NCBI RefSeq assembly: GCF_003050835.1 | Contig: NZ_QAOJ01000003.1 | Coordinates: 124,001-188,000 of the forward strand | DNA length: 64,000 bases | Source of the DNA: Pseudomonas sp. GV071 | Lineage (GTDB): Bacteria > Pseudomonadota > Gammaproteobacteria > Pseudomonadales > Pseudomonadaceae | Direction: 5' to 3' | In this document: positions 44,639-53,444 of the stretch, one piece after another | Position numbering within the stretch: the first letter of the stretch is position 1 | How the letters are laid out: the number at the start of each line of letters is the position of its first letter | Made by a program: the position numbers and the translations under genes | The notes under the pieces: generated by a model | Seen by the model: only the letters and a program-made list of their open reading frames with translations | Database searches by the model: none | What the model was told of the DNA's origin: nothing

Positions 44639-44684
44639 GCCCAAGGACGACCTCGGGCCTGCCTAGTAGATCGGGGACGACCCC
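44639..44684 (+). ncRNA. Guanidine-II (mini-ykkC) riboswitch
   Basis: Two short hairpins each closed by an ACGA tetraloop: GCCCAAGG-ACGA-CCTCGGGC (44639-44658) and GGGG-ACGA-CCCC (44673-44684), 14 bases apart. Paired ACGR-loop hairpins define the mini-ykkC class, which binds guanidine. It sits 21 bp upstream of sugE, a known target gene. Ligand binding by such RNAs exposes the ribosome site and raises translation. A further hairpin at 44599-44620 may end the preceding transcript. Confidence 0.88.
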
Positions 44685-44705
44685 ACTCTCTGTGGAAGTA
44701 GTCCC

Positions 44706-45020
44706 ATGTCCTGGATCATTCTGTTCGTCGCCGGCCTGTTCGAAGTAGCTTGGGCCGTAGGCCTGAAATACACCGACGGCTTCAGCCGCCCCCTCCCCAC
44801 CGCACTTACCGTTGGTGCCATGCTGGTCAGCCTGGGCCTTCTCGGCCTGGCCATGAAAGAGCTGCCGCTGGGCACCGCCTATGCCATCTGGACCGGAGTC
44901 GGTGCAGTGGGCACGGTGATCGCCGGCATCATCCTGTTTGGCGAGGCCATTACCCTGATTCGTTTGGGCAGTGTGGCGTTGATTATTTGTGGGTTGATCG
45001 GGCTTAAACTGAGTCATTGA
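44706..45020 (+). CDS. sugE: SugE/Gdx guanidinium exporter (SMR family)
   Basis: 104 residues, four helices. [20 protein letters not shown] carries the SMR glutamate (E13) and the SugE-subtype context WAVGLKYT that separates guanidinium exporters from the polyaromatic cation pumps. [20 protein letters not shown] follows. The protein works as an antiparallel dimer exporting guanidinium for protons. The guanidine riboswitch upstream supports this directly. Confidence 0.94.
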   Translation: MSWIILFVAGLFEVAWAVGLKYTDGFSRPLPTALTVGAMLVSLGLLGLAMKELPLGTAYAIWTGVGAVGTVIAGIILFGEAITLIRLGSVALIICGLIGLKLSH

Positions 45021-45029
45021 TCCAAAAAA

Positions 45030-45090
45030 ATCGCGGCTAAAGCCGCTCCTACGGATCGTGCGATCTCGTAGGAGCGGCTTTAGCCGCGAT
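45030..45090. repeat. REP doublet, GTAGGAGCGGC type
   Basis: ATCGCGGCTAAAGCCGCTCC and GTAGGAGCGGCTTTAGCCGC around a 15-base spacer, between convergent genes. Confidence 0.85.
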
Positions 45091-45108
45091 TGCGATGTCA
45101 GCCGTTAG

Positions 45109-46983
45109 TTACCTCACCGTGCCACGCAACTCCCCCACCTGCGCCTGCAGCACAGCAGGCGTAGCCGCTTCCGGCGCCAGCGGCGCACCCGCCACCAAAG
45201 TGATACGCGACCACAAGCGACGGAACACGCCCTTGTTCGGGTCCTTGCTGAAGAAGCTGCCCCACAGCCCTTGCAGGGCCAACGGAATGACCGGCACCGG
45301 ATGCTCCTCGAGAATGCGCGTGACACCGGCCTTGAACTCGTTGATCTCACCATCAGTGGTCAGCTTGCCTTCGGGGAAGATCAGCACCAGCTCACCATTT
45401 TTCAGGTACTCACCAATCTTCTTGAACGCCTGGTCGTAGATCAGCAGGTCTTCACTGCGTCCGGCAATCGGCACGGTGCCAGCGGTGCGGAAGATAAAGT
45501 TGAGCACCGGCAGGTTGTAGATCTTGTAGTACATAACGAAACGAATCGGCCGGCGCACGGCGCCACCAATCAGCAGCGCGTCGACGAACGACACGTGGTT
45601 GCACACCAGTACCGCCGCGCCCTCGTCCGGGATCTGCTCAAGGTCGCGGTGCTCCACGCGGTACATGGAATGGCTGAGCAGCCAGATCATGAAGCGCATG
45701 GTGAATTCAGGGACGATCTTGAAGATGTAGCTGTTCACCGCGATGTTCATCAGCGACACCACCAGGAACAGCTGCGGGATGCTCAGCTTGGCCACGGCCA
45801 GGAACAGGATGGAGGCAATCGCCGACACCACCATAAACAACGCATTGAGGATGTTGTTGGCAGCAATCACCCGCGCCCGCTCGTTCTCGGCGGTGCGCGA
45901 CTGGATCAGTGCGTACAGCGGCACGATGTAAAATCCGCCGAATACGCCGATGCCGAGAATGTCAGCCAGCACCCACCAGGCCTGGCCGTAGCTCAGCACC
46001 TGGGTCCAGCTGTGAGCCTCGGCGGTCTGTGGGAAATTACCCGAATGCCACCAGAGCAGAATGCCGAACACGGTCAGACCGATGGAGCCAAACGGCACCA
46101 GGCCGATTTCGACTTTGCGCCCGGACAACCGCTCGCAGAGCATCGAACCCAGTGCAATACCGACAGAGAACACAGTGAGAATCAGGGTGACCACGGTTTC
46201 ATCGCCGTACAGCCACTCTTTGGCGTAGGCCGGAATCTGCGTCAGGTAGATGGCGCCGAGGAACCAGAACCACGAGTTACCCACAATCGAGCGCGACACT
46301 GCCGGGCGCTGGCCCAGGCCCATGCGCAGAATTGCCCAGGACTGACGGAAGATATTCCAGTCCACCACCAGGCTCGGCAGCGCGGCTGAGGCAGGCGGAA
46401 TGCCGCGACTGGTGAGGTAACCGGCGGTGGCGATGGCGACGATGGCGGTGGCCACCAGCGGCGCGTAGGTCAACTCGGACATCATGATGCCAGCGCCGAT
46501 GGTGCCAGCGAGAATGGCCAGAAAGGTGCCCATCTCCACCAGGGCGTTACCGCCCACCAACTCATCTTCCTGCAGGGCTGCTGGCAGAATCGAATATTTC
46601 ACCGGGCCGAACAGCGCCGAGTGGGTGCCCATGCCGAACAGGGCGATGAACATCAGCGTCAGGTTGTTGAGCAAAAAACCCGCCGCCCCCACCGCCATGA
46701 TCAGGATCTCAGCCAGTTTGATGGCGCGAATCAGCTTGTGCTTGTCGAACTTTTCGCCGAACTGGCCACCGAGGGCCGAGAACAGAAAGAACGGCAGGAT
46801 GAACAACAGCGCACAGAGATTCACCAGCACCGTGCGGTCGCCGGAAATACTCAGTTTGAACAGGATGGCCAGAATCAGCGACTGCTTGAAGATGTTGTCG
46901 TTGAAGGCGCCGAGCAATTGCGTGACGAAGAAAGGCAGAAAGCGTTTTTTACCGAGCAAGGCAAACTGCGAGTGTGTGGTCAT
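45109..46983 (-). CDS. LplT-PlsC fusion: MFS lysophospholipid flippase and acyltransferase
   Basis: 624 residues from MTTHSQFALLG. The N-terminal ~430 residues are an MFS domain of the LplT type (RFLPFFVTQLLGAFNDNIFK, LSALGGQFGEKFDKHKL). The C-terminal ~190 are a PlsC acyltransferase with NHVSFVDALL (H-x4-D), FPEGKLT and PVIPLALQGLWG. It should flip lysophospholipid inward and reacylate it. The acyl-ACP ligase part of three-domain forms is absent. It is monocistronic. Confidence 0.9.
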   Translation of the reverse strand: MTTHSQFALLGKKRFLPFFVTQLLGAFNDNIFKQSLILAILFKLSISGDRTVLVNLCALLFILPFFLFSALGGQFGEKFDKHKLIRAIKLAEILIMAVGAAGFLLNNLTLMFIALFGMGTHSALFGPVKYSILPAALQEDELVGGNALVEMGTFLAILAGTIGAGIMMSELTYAPLVATAIVAIATAGYLTSRGIPPASAALPSLVVDWNIFRQSWAILRMGLGQRPAVSRSIVGNSWFWFLGAIYLTQIPAYAKEWLYGDETVVTLILTVFSVGIALGSMLCERLSGRKVEIGLVPFGSIGLTVFGILLWWHSGNFPQTAEAHSWTQVLSYGQAWWVLADILGIGVFGGFYIVPLYALIQSRTAENERARVIAANNILNALFMVVSAIASILFLAVAKLSIPQLFLVVSLMNIAVNSYIFKIVPEFTMRFMIWLLSHSMYRVEHRDLEQIPDEGAAVLVCNHVSFVDALLIGGAVRRPIRFVMYYKIYNLPVLNFIFRTAGTVPIAGRSEDLLIYDQAFKKIGEYLKNGELVLIFPEGKLTTDGEINEFKAGVTRILEEHPVPVIPLALQGLWGSFFSKDPNKGVFRRLWSRITLVAGAPLAPEAATPAVLQAQVGELRGTVR

Positions 46984-47100
46984 GATCCCTGTGTACCTGT
47001 ATGAGGCCACGCTGGCCGTCCAGCATTGGACTGCAAGTGCATGGCACAAAGCCACAGGGCATAACGCAAATTGTGCAGGAAAAGGCGAAAAACCCTTAAA

Positions 47101-47433
47101 TCACAACGGTAGTTGCCCGAACGCCCAACGCAACAGGAAGAACAGTACGAAGCCGCCGCCGATGGTGGCGAGCAGGTTGCGGCTGACGGCAGCGATCACA
47201 ATCGCTCCGAGCCCGGCCAACAGGTAAGCGTTGTCCCACTGCACGGCCAGATGCTCACCATCTGGCAGCAACATGCCTGGCACCACGATGGCCGTCAGTA
47301 CAGCGGTCGGAACATAGTGCAGGCCTTGCAGTACCAGCGGCGGAAAACGCAGGTTAGGCCAGGCGAACAGGCTGTAACGCACGGCGAAGGTGATCAGCGC
47401 CATGCCCAGAATCAGCAACCAGATCTGCATCAC
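47101..47433 (-). CDS. azlD: AzlD-family branched-chain amino acid export subunit
   Basis: 110 residues, about four helices; ALITFAVRYSLFAW and LHYVPTAVLTAIVVPGML are typical of AzlD. It overlaps azlC by 4 bp. Together they are expected to export branched-chain amino acids. Confidence 0.88.
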   Translation of the reverse strand: MMQIWLLILGMALITFAVRYSLFAWPNLRFPPLVLQGLHYVPTAVLTAIVVPGMLLPDGEHLAVQWDNAYLLAGLGAIVIAAVSRNLLATIGGGFVLFFLLRWAFGQLPL

Positions 47434-48143
47434 ACACCCTCCCCGGCCACTACGCTGGCGGCCCGGCGTTCAAGCACCACGCCCACCACAATCCCGGCCA
47501 TCGCCGCCGCCAACAGTCCCAGCTTGTAGGGCAGCGCATGGCAGACCACAGCCACAGCCCCGGCAACCAGCGCTGCCGCAACCTGGGGAAAGTTACGCAG
47601 AAGCGGTACGACGATGCCGATAAAGGTCGCCAACATGGCGAAGTCCAGCCCCCAGCCCGCCAGACTCGGCATCGCTTGGCCGAATAGCACGCCGAGCAGC
47701 GACGAACTGATCCAGCACAGGTACAACGCCACCGCGACACCGGCGTGGTACCACTGGCCGTGGTTGCCCGCGCCATGGGCCAGATAGCGGCGCTGCACCA
47801 CCGCAAAGGTTTCGTCGGTCAACCCGAACGCCAAAGGCACCCGCCAGGCCTGCGGCAAATGGGCGATATACGGCTGCAAGGAGGCGCTGTAGAGCACATG
47901 GCGCAGGTTGACGATCAGGGTGGTGAACAGAATCACTGCGGCCCCGGTGCCCGCCGTCAGCAGGCTGATGGCGATGAACTGGGCTGAGCCGGCGTACACC
48001 AGCAGCGACATACCCAGCGCTTGCCACAGACTGAGGCCGGCCACGCTGGAAAGGGTGCCGTAGATAATGCCAAAGGGGGCGATGCCGACGATCATCGGCA
48101 CGCTGTCGCGCAAACCATAAACAAACAACTGCGAGCGGGTCAT
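47430..48143 (-). CDS. azlC: AzlC-family branched-chain amino acid permease
   Basis: 237 residues. DSVPMIVGIAPFGIIYGTLS near residue 13 and VYAGSAQFIAISLL near 50 are AzlC signatures, with later LTDETFAVVQRRY. It forms the AzlCD pair with the overlapping small gene. It lies 29 bp downstream of the AraC gene on the same strand, which may regulate it. Confidence 0.9.
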   Translation of the reverse strand: MTRSQLFVYGLRDSVPMIVGIAPFGIIYGTLSSVAGLSLWQALGMSLLVYAGSAQFIAISLLTAGTGAAVILFTTLIVNLRHVLYSASLQPYIAHLPQAWRVPLAFGLTDETFAVVQRRYLAHGAGNHGQWYHAGVAVALYLCWISSSLLGVLFGQAMPSLAGWGLDFAMLATFIGIVVPLLRNFPQVAAALVAGAVAVVCHALPYKLGLLAAAMAGIVVGVVLERRAASVVAGEGV

Positions 48144-48172
48144 TGAAGCTCCTCCTGACCCTCAAGCCTAGG

Positions 48173-49027
48173 TCAGTCGTTGCTCACGGTCTTGAACGAT
48201 CTTGCGCAGGCCTGACGGTATTCACCGGGGCCGACACCGTAGGCTTGCTTGAACTGCCGGGTCAGATGGCTCTGATCGGCGAAACCCAATTGCATAGCCA
48301 CGCTCACTGGCGCGCAGCCGGCCTTGAGCAGGGCGCGCGCCTGCTCAATACGCCGCTGCTTGACCCAGGCATGCGGCGGCAGGCCGGTGGCGCGGCGAAA
48401 CACGCGGGCGAAATGAAACGGTGAAAGATTGACCGCCGCCGCCAATTGCTCCAGTGACGGTGGCTCGGCCAAACAGGTAGTGAGCAACTCCTTCGCGCGC
48501 GCCACTGCCTGTGGTTCACGGCCAGCCTCGGCGGCAGTGCGTACTTTGGCGTAGCGCTGGAACAGCAGCAGAATTGCCTCGCGCCAGGCGGTCTGGCGCT
48601 CCAACGCCGAGGCACTGGCATCGCCGAGCAAACGGTGCAGGCCACTGAACAGCGCCGCCAATTGCGGGTCCTGGAGCACGCTGGTAGCAAATGAGGGCAA
48701 GCCTTCCGGGGCCAGCTCCAACTCGTCAAACACCGAGTTGACCTGACCGACTTCCGGGTAATAGGCGCGGTACAACCAGCCGTCGTCGTGGGCCTTGGAG
48801 CCGGTGTGGAGTTCGTCGGGGTTGATCAACACCATGCTGCCTACAGGCGCCAGGTGCTCCGCACCACGGTGGTTGAAGCGCTGGGCGCCACGCTCGATCA
48901 CGGTGAACACATAGCCGTCATGCACATGGGGGGCGAACCGTTGCTCAATGTAGTGGGCATGCAGCAGCTCGACGCCACCCAGCTCCTCTGCCTGCCAAAA
49001 CCGTGTCCGCTCACCCGCCGCCGCCAT
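48173..49027 (-). CDS. AraC-family transcriptional regulator
   Basis: 284 residues from MAAAGERTRFW, just 2 bp after the GNAT stop. An N-terminal cupin-like AraC ligand domain (HVHDGYVFTVIERGAQRFNH, VLINPDELHTG) precedes two HTH motifs (PSLEQLAAAVNLSPFHFARVF and PVSVAMQLGFADQSHLTRQF, each shown in part of the arm). The layout is common beside AzlCD exporters, so it may respond to amino acids. Confidence 0.9.
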   Translation of the reverse strand: MAAAGERTRFWQAEELGGVELLHAHYIEQRFAPHVHDGYVFTVIERGAQRFNHRGAEHLAPVGSMVLINPDELHTGSKAHDDGWLYRAYYPEVGQVNSVFDELELAPEGLPSFATSVLQDPQLAALFSGLHRLLGDASASALERQTAWREAILLLFQRYAKVRTAAEAGREPQAVARAKELLTTCLAEPPSLEQLAAAVNLSPFHFARVFRRATGLPPHAWVKQRRIEQARALLKAGCAPVSVAMQLGFADQSHLTRQFKQAYGVGPGEYRQACARSFKTVSND

Positions 49028-49029
49028 CG

Positions 49030-49599
49030 TTACCCGCTGAAACGCGCCTCCAGTTGTTGTTTCACTGCCGGCCACTCACGGTCGGTGAGGCTATATAGCA
49101 CGCTGTCGTCCAGGCGCCCATCGGCCAGACGCCGATGATTGCGCAACAGGCCCTCGCGCACCGCGCCGAGTTTGTCGATGGCCGCTTGCGAGCGTAGGTT
49201 GCTGGCGGCGGTGCGCAACTGCACGCGCACCATGCGCCAGCTTTCGAAGGCGTGGCGCAGCATCAGGTACTTGATCATGCTGTTGAGGCCGGTGCCATGT
49301 TGGCTGGCATCCAGCCAGGTGCCACCGATTTCGCAGGACGGCAGCGCCGGCTGAAAATCAAAAAAACGTGCGGTGCCCACCAGCCGATCCCCCAGTCGGA
49401 TCACCAACGGCAACGCCTGGTCGTCGCGCTGCTGCGCCAAGGCGCTGCGGTACCAGTCCAGGCGCAGCGGGCCACTCATGTAGATCAACTGCTCGCGATT
49501 GGCTTCAGCCAGGGTCACCAGGGCCGGGATATCCGCATCGAGTAGCGGTTCGAGCCGCAGTGCGCCGCGCTGCAGGGTGATGAGTTGGGGTTTGAACAT
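49030..49599 (-). CDS. GNAT-family N-acetyltransferase (RimJ/RimL type)
   Basis: 189 residues from MFKPQLITLQRG, preceded by AGGAAATT. RLVGTARFFDFQPALPSCEI, GTWLDASQHGTGLNSMIKYL and AFESWRMVRVQLRTAASNLR follow the RimJ/RimL order, including the acetyl-CoA loop as QHGTGLN. It is the first gene of the probable GNAT-AraC-azlC-azlD run. Substrate unknown. Confidence 0.86.
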   Translation of the reverse strand: MFKPQLITLQRGALRLEPLLDADIPALVTLAEANREQLIYMSGPLRLDWYRSALAQQRDDQALPLVIRLGDRLVGTARFFDFQPALPSCEIGGTWLDASQHGTGLNSMIKYLMLRHAFESWRMVRVQLRTAASNLRSQAAIDKLGAVREGLLRNHRRLADGRLDDSVLYSLTDREWPAVKQQLEARFSG

Positions 49600-49766
49600 G
49601 ACTGAATTTCCTATAACCGACGCGCGCTCGCCAAGCAGTGGAGCACTGCTTGCGACCTTAGTCGCGCCTGACTGAATGACACTTTGATGCGACACTGACC
49701 AGCACCCGGGCGTTCCGCCACGAGGTGCCACCTGCACAAATAAACCCCAGCATTTTCGGAGTGCGC

Positions 49767-52700
49767 ATGTCGTTGTCCAGCGGGCTGATCGCCACGGTCG
49801 CCCTGTGCTACATGGCCATTATGTTCGCCATCGCCTTCTATGGTGACCGCCGCCGCACGCCCATGCCACCCAAGGTGCAAGCCTGGGTGTACAGCCTGTC
49901 GCTGGCCGTGTACTGCACCAGTTGGACCTTCTTCGGCGGCGTGGGTCAGGCCGCCGGGCAACTCTGGTCATTCCTGCCGATTTACCTCGGCCCGATCCTA
50001 CTGATGCTGTTCGCCCCTTGGGTGCTGCAGAAGATGGTGATGATCAGCAAGCAGGAAAACATCACCTCCATCGCTGACTTCATTGCCGCCCGCTACGGCA
50101 AATCGCAGCTGCTGGCGGTGGTGGTGGCGCTGATCTGCCTGGTCGGTGTACTGCCGTATATCGCCCTGCAACTGAAAGGCATCGTGCTCGGCGTAAACAT
50201 GCTGATCGGCACCGGCCATGTGCAGGACACCACTGGCACCCGCTCACAAGACACTGCTCTGGTGGTGTCGCTGGTGCTGGCGCTGTTCTCGATTTTGTTC
50301 GGCACGCGAAACCTGGATGCTACCGAGCACCACCGCGGCATGGTACTGGCCATCGCCTTTGAATCGCTGGTGAAGCTTCTGGCGTTTCTGGCGGTCGGTG
50401 CCTATGTCACTTGGGGCGTTTTCAACGGCTTCAGCGATTTGCTCGACCAGGCCGCGGCCACCCCGCAACTGGAAAGCTTCTGGGCCGAAACCATCAACTG
50501 GCCGTCGCTGATCGTGCAGACCGGCGTGGCGATGATGGCCATCGTCTGTCTGCCGCGGCAGTTCCATGTGACGGTGGTAGAGAACATCGAGCCGAAAAAC
50601 ACCCGCCTGGCGCGCTGGGTGTTTCCCGCCTACCTGGCCCTGGCCGGCTTGTTCGTGATTCCCATCGCCCTGGCTGGCAAGATGCTGTTGCCGCCCGGAG
50701 TGATTCCCGACTCCTTCGTCATCAGCCTGCCGCTGGCCCATGCCCACCCGGCGCTGGCGATGCTGGCGTTTATCGGCGGCGCCTCGGCGGCCACCGGTAT
50801 GGTGATCGTCGAGGCCGTGGCGCTGTCGACCATGGTCTCCAACGATATGTTGCTACCCTGGCTGCTGCGCCGGCAAAACGCCGAACGCCCCTTCGAGGTG
50901 TTCCGCCACTGGATGCTCTCGGTGCGCCGGGTGAGCATCGTGGTGATTCTGCTGCTGGCCTACGTCTGCTACCGCCTGCTCGGTTCCAACGCCAGCCTGG
51001 CCACCATCGGGCAGATTTCCTTTGCCGCCATCACCCAACTGGCGCCGGCGATGTTCGGCGCCCTGCTGTGGAAACAGGCCAACCGCCGCGGCGTGTTCGC
51101 TGGGCTCACCGCCGGCTGCCTGGTGTGGTTCTACACCCTGGTGCTACCGGTTGTGGCCCATAGCCTGGGCTGGTCGCTGGCGAAGTTTCCGGGGCTGGAG
51201 TTCCTGCTCTATCAACCCATCGGTTTTCAGGTCGACCCACTGACCCGTGGCGTGGTGTTGTCGCTGGCGAGTAACTGCACACTGTTTGTCTGGGTGTCGT
51301 ATTTTTCCCGTACACGGGTGGCTGAACACTGGCAGGCCGGACGTTTTATCAGCCAGGAGTTCGGCAACAAACCCAGCAGCCGCAACCAGCTGGCGGTGCA
51401 GGTGGACGACCTGCTGAACCTGGCCAGCCGCTTTGTCGGCGAAGAGCGCGCGCAGCAAAGCTTCATCCGCTTCGCCTACCGCCAGGGCAAGAGTTTCAAC
51501 CCCGACCAACCGGCCAATGGCGACTGGATCGCCCACACCGAACGCCTGCTCGCCGGTGTGCTTGGCGCTTCCTCGACTCGCGCCGTGGTGAAAGCCGCCA
51601 TTGAAGGCCGCGACATGCAGGTCGAGGACGTAGTACGCATCGTCGACGAAGCCTCTGAAGTCCTGCAGTTCAACCGCACCTTGCTGCAAGGCGCCATCGA
51701 GAACATCACCCAGGGCATCAGCGTGGTCGACCCCTCCCTGCGCCTGGTGGCCTGGAACCACCGTTACCTGGAACTGTTCGACTACCCCGACGGGCTGATC
51801 AGCGTCGGCCGGCCGATTGCCGACATCATTCGCCACAACGCCGAGCGCGGCCTCTGTGGCCCTGGCGAGGCGGACGCGCATGTCGAGCGGCGCCTGTACT
51901 GGATGCGTCAGGGCCGGGCGCATACCTCTGAACGCCTGTTCCCCAATGGCCGCGTGATCGAGCTGATCGGCAACCCGATGCCGGGCGGCGGTTTTGTTAT
52001 GAGCTTCACCGACATCACCGCCTTCCGCGACGCCGAGCAAGGCTTGAAAGAGGCCAACGAAGGCCTGGAACAGCGGGTGGCCGCGCGCACCCATGAGCTG
52101 TCGCAACTGAACCTGGCACTGAGCGAAGCCAAGGGCGTGGCGGAAAACGCCAACCAGTCGAAGACCCGTTTCCTCGCGGCTGTCAGCCATGACCTGATGC
52201 AGCCGCTGAATGCGGCACGCCTGTTCTCTGCCGCCCTCGCCCACCAACCGGAGGCGTTGCCGGCCGAAGCCCAGCAGTTGATCCGCCACCTCGACAGCTC
52301 GCTGCGCTCAGCCGAAGACCTGATCAGCGACCTGCTGGATATTTCCCGTCTGGAAAACGGCCGCATTACCCCTGAGCGCCACGCCTTCGAACTGAACACG
52401 CTGTTCGACACCCTCGGCGCCGAGTTCAAAGCACAGGCCCAGGAACAGGGCGTGAGCTTCCATTTGCGTGGCAGCAAACTGCGGGTCGACAGCGACATCA
52501 AACTGCTGCGTCGGGTGCTGCAGAACTTCCTCACCAACGCCTTCCGCTACGCCAGCGGCCATGTACTGCTGGGCGTACGCCGCTGCAGCGAAGGCCTGCG
52601 CCTGGAAGTGTGGGACCGCGGCCCGGGTATTCCAGAAGACAAACGCGCGGTGATTTTCGAAGAATTCAAACGTCTGGACAGCCACCAGACACGCGCGGAA

Positions 52701-53252
52701 AAAGGCCTGGGGCTGGGCTTGGCGATTGCCGATGGTTTGTGCCGGGTGCTCGGCCACAAGCTCGAAGTGCGCTCGTGGCCGGGCAAGGGCAGCGTGTTCA
52801 GCGTCACCGTGCCATTGGCACGAGCGCCGTCGGCGACGGCAGTCATCGGCAACAGCAGCGACGCAAACGGCCACCACCTGAGCGGCGCCCAGGTGCTGTG
52901 TATCGACAACGAAGACAGCATTCTGGTGGGCATGCACAGCCTGCTGTCGCGCTGGGGCTGCCAGGTGTGGACGGCACGCAACCGCCTCGAATGCGAACAC
53001 CTGCTGGCCGAGGATGTGCGCCCGCAACTGGCGTTGGTGGACTACCACCTCGACGAAGGCGAAACGGGCACCGAGTTGATGGCCTGGCTGCGCACCCGCC
53101 TGGGTGAGCCGGTACCTGGCGTTGTGATCAGCGCCGATGGCCGCCCGGAATTGATTGCCCAGGTGCACGCGGCCGGGCTTGAGTACCTGCCCAAGCCGGT
53201 CAAACCGGCGGCGTTGCGGGCATTGCTGAGTCGGCATTTGCCACTACGTTAA
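49767..53252 (+). CDS. SSF-domain hybrid sensor histidine kinase
   Basis: 1161 residues from MSLSSGLIATVALCYM. Thirteen or so helices of a sodium:solute symporter domain (~1-520) are followed by a PAS domain (~640-755, QGISVVDPSLRLVAWNHRYL), a coiled coil, HisKA (AAVSHDLMQPLNAARL), HATPase (NAFRYASGH, DRGPGIPEDKR, GLGLGLAIADGL) and a C-terminal receiver (CIDNEDSILVGM, phospho-Asp in LVDYHLDEGETG). This resembles CbrA-type sensors but with an attached receiver. No partner regulator is adjacent. It may couple transport or binding of a solute to signalling. Confidence 0.93.
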   Translation: MSLSSGLIATVALCYMAIMFAIAFYGDRRRTPMPPKVQAWVYSLSLAVYCTSWTFFGGVGQAAGQLWSFLPIYLGPILLMLFAPWVLQKMVMISKQENITSIADFIAARYGKSQLLAVVVALICLVGVLPYIALQLKGIVLGVNMLIGTGHVQDTTGTRSQDTALVVSLVLALFSILFGTRNLDATEHHRGMVLAIAFESLVKLLAFLAVGAYVTWGVFNGFSDLLDQAAATPQLESFWAETINWPSLIVQTGVAMMAIVCLPRQFHVTVVENIEPKNTRLARWVFPAYLALAGLFVIPIALAGKMLLPPGVIPDSFVISLPLAHAHPALAMLAFIGGASAATGMVIVEAVALSTMVSNDMLLPWLLRRQNAERPFEVFRHWMLSVRRVSIVVILLLAYVCYRLLGSNASLATIGQISFAAITQLAPAMFGALLWKQANRRGVFAGLTAGCLVWFYTLVLPVVAHSLGWSLAKFPGLEFLLYQPIGFQVDPLTRGVVLSLASNCTLFVWVSYFSRTRVAEHWQAGRFISQEFGNKPSSRNQLAVQVDDLLNLASRFVGEERAQQSFIRFAYRQGKSFNPDQPANGDWIAHTERLLAGVLGASSTRAVVKAAIEGRDMQVEDVVRIVDEASEVLQFNRTLLQGAIENITQGISVVDPSLRLVAWNHRYLELFDYPDGLISVGRPIADIIRHNAERGLCGPGEADAHVERRLYWMRQGRAHTSERLFPNGRVIELIGNPMPGGGFVMSFTDITAFRDAEQGLKEANEGLEQRVAARTHELSQLNLALSEAKGVAENANQSKTRFLAAVSHDLMQPLNAARLFSAALAHQPEALPAEAQQLIRHLDSSLRSAEDLISDLLDISRLENGRITPERHAFELNTLFDTLGAEFKAQAQEQGVSFHLRGSKLRVDSDIKLLRRVLQNFLTNAFRYASGHVLLGVRRCSEGLRLEVWDRGPGIPEDKRAVIFEEFKRLDSHQTRAEKGLGLGLAIADGLCRVLGHKLEVRSWPGKGSVFSVTVPLARAPSATAVIGNSSDANGHHLSGAQVLCIDNEDSILVGMHSLLSRWGCQVWTARNRLECEHLLAEDVRPQLALVDYHLDEGETGTELMAWLRTRLGEPVPGVVISADGRPELIAQVHAAGLEYLPKPVKPAALRALLSRHLPLR

Positions 53253-53260
53253 AGATCAAA

Positions 53261-53330
53261 AGCATCGCGGCTAAAGCCCCTTCCACAGTTGATCGCATTC
53301 CATTGTGGGAGGGGCTTTAGCCGCGATGCT
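53261..53330. repeat. REP doublet, GGGAGGGGC type
   Basis: AGCATCGCGGCTAAAGCCCC with TTCCACA arm, and TGTGGGAGGGGCTTTAGCCG facing it, after the kinase gene. Confidence 0.85.
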
Positions 53331-53444
53331 GTTAAGGCGCTCCCCCTAACCTTGGGTTGGAAACCGACGTTAATCGCCGCCACCCACTGGCCTTGGTTTG
53401 CACGCTGCTCCAATACTGGCGCCCTGCCCGATTGGAGTGCCGCC

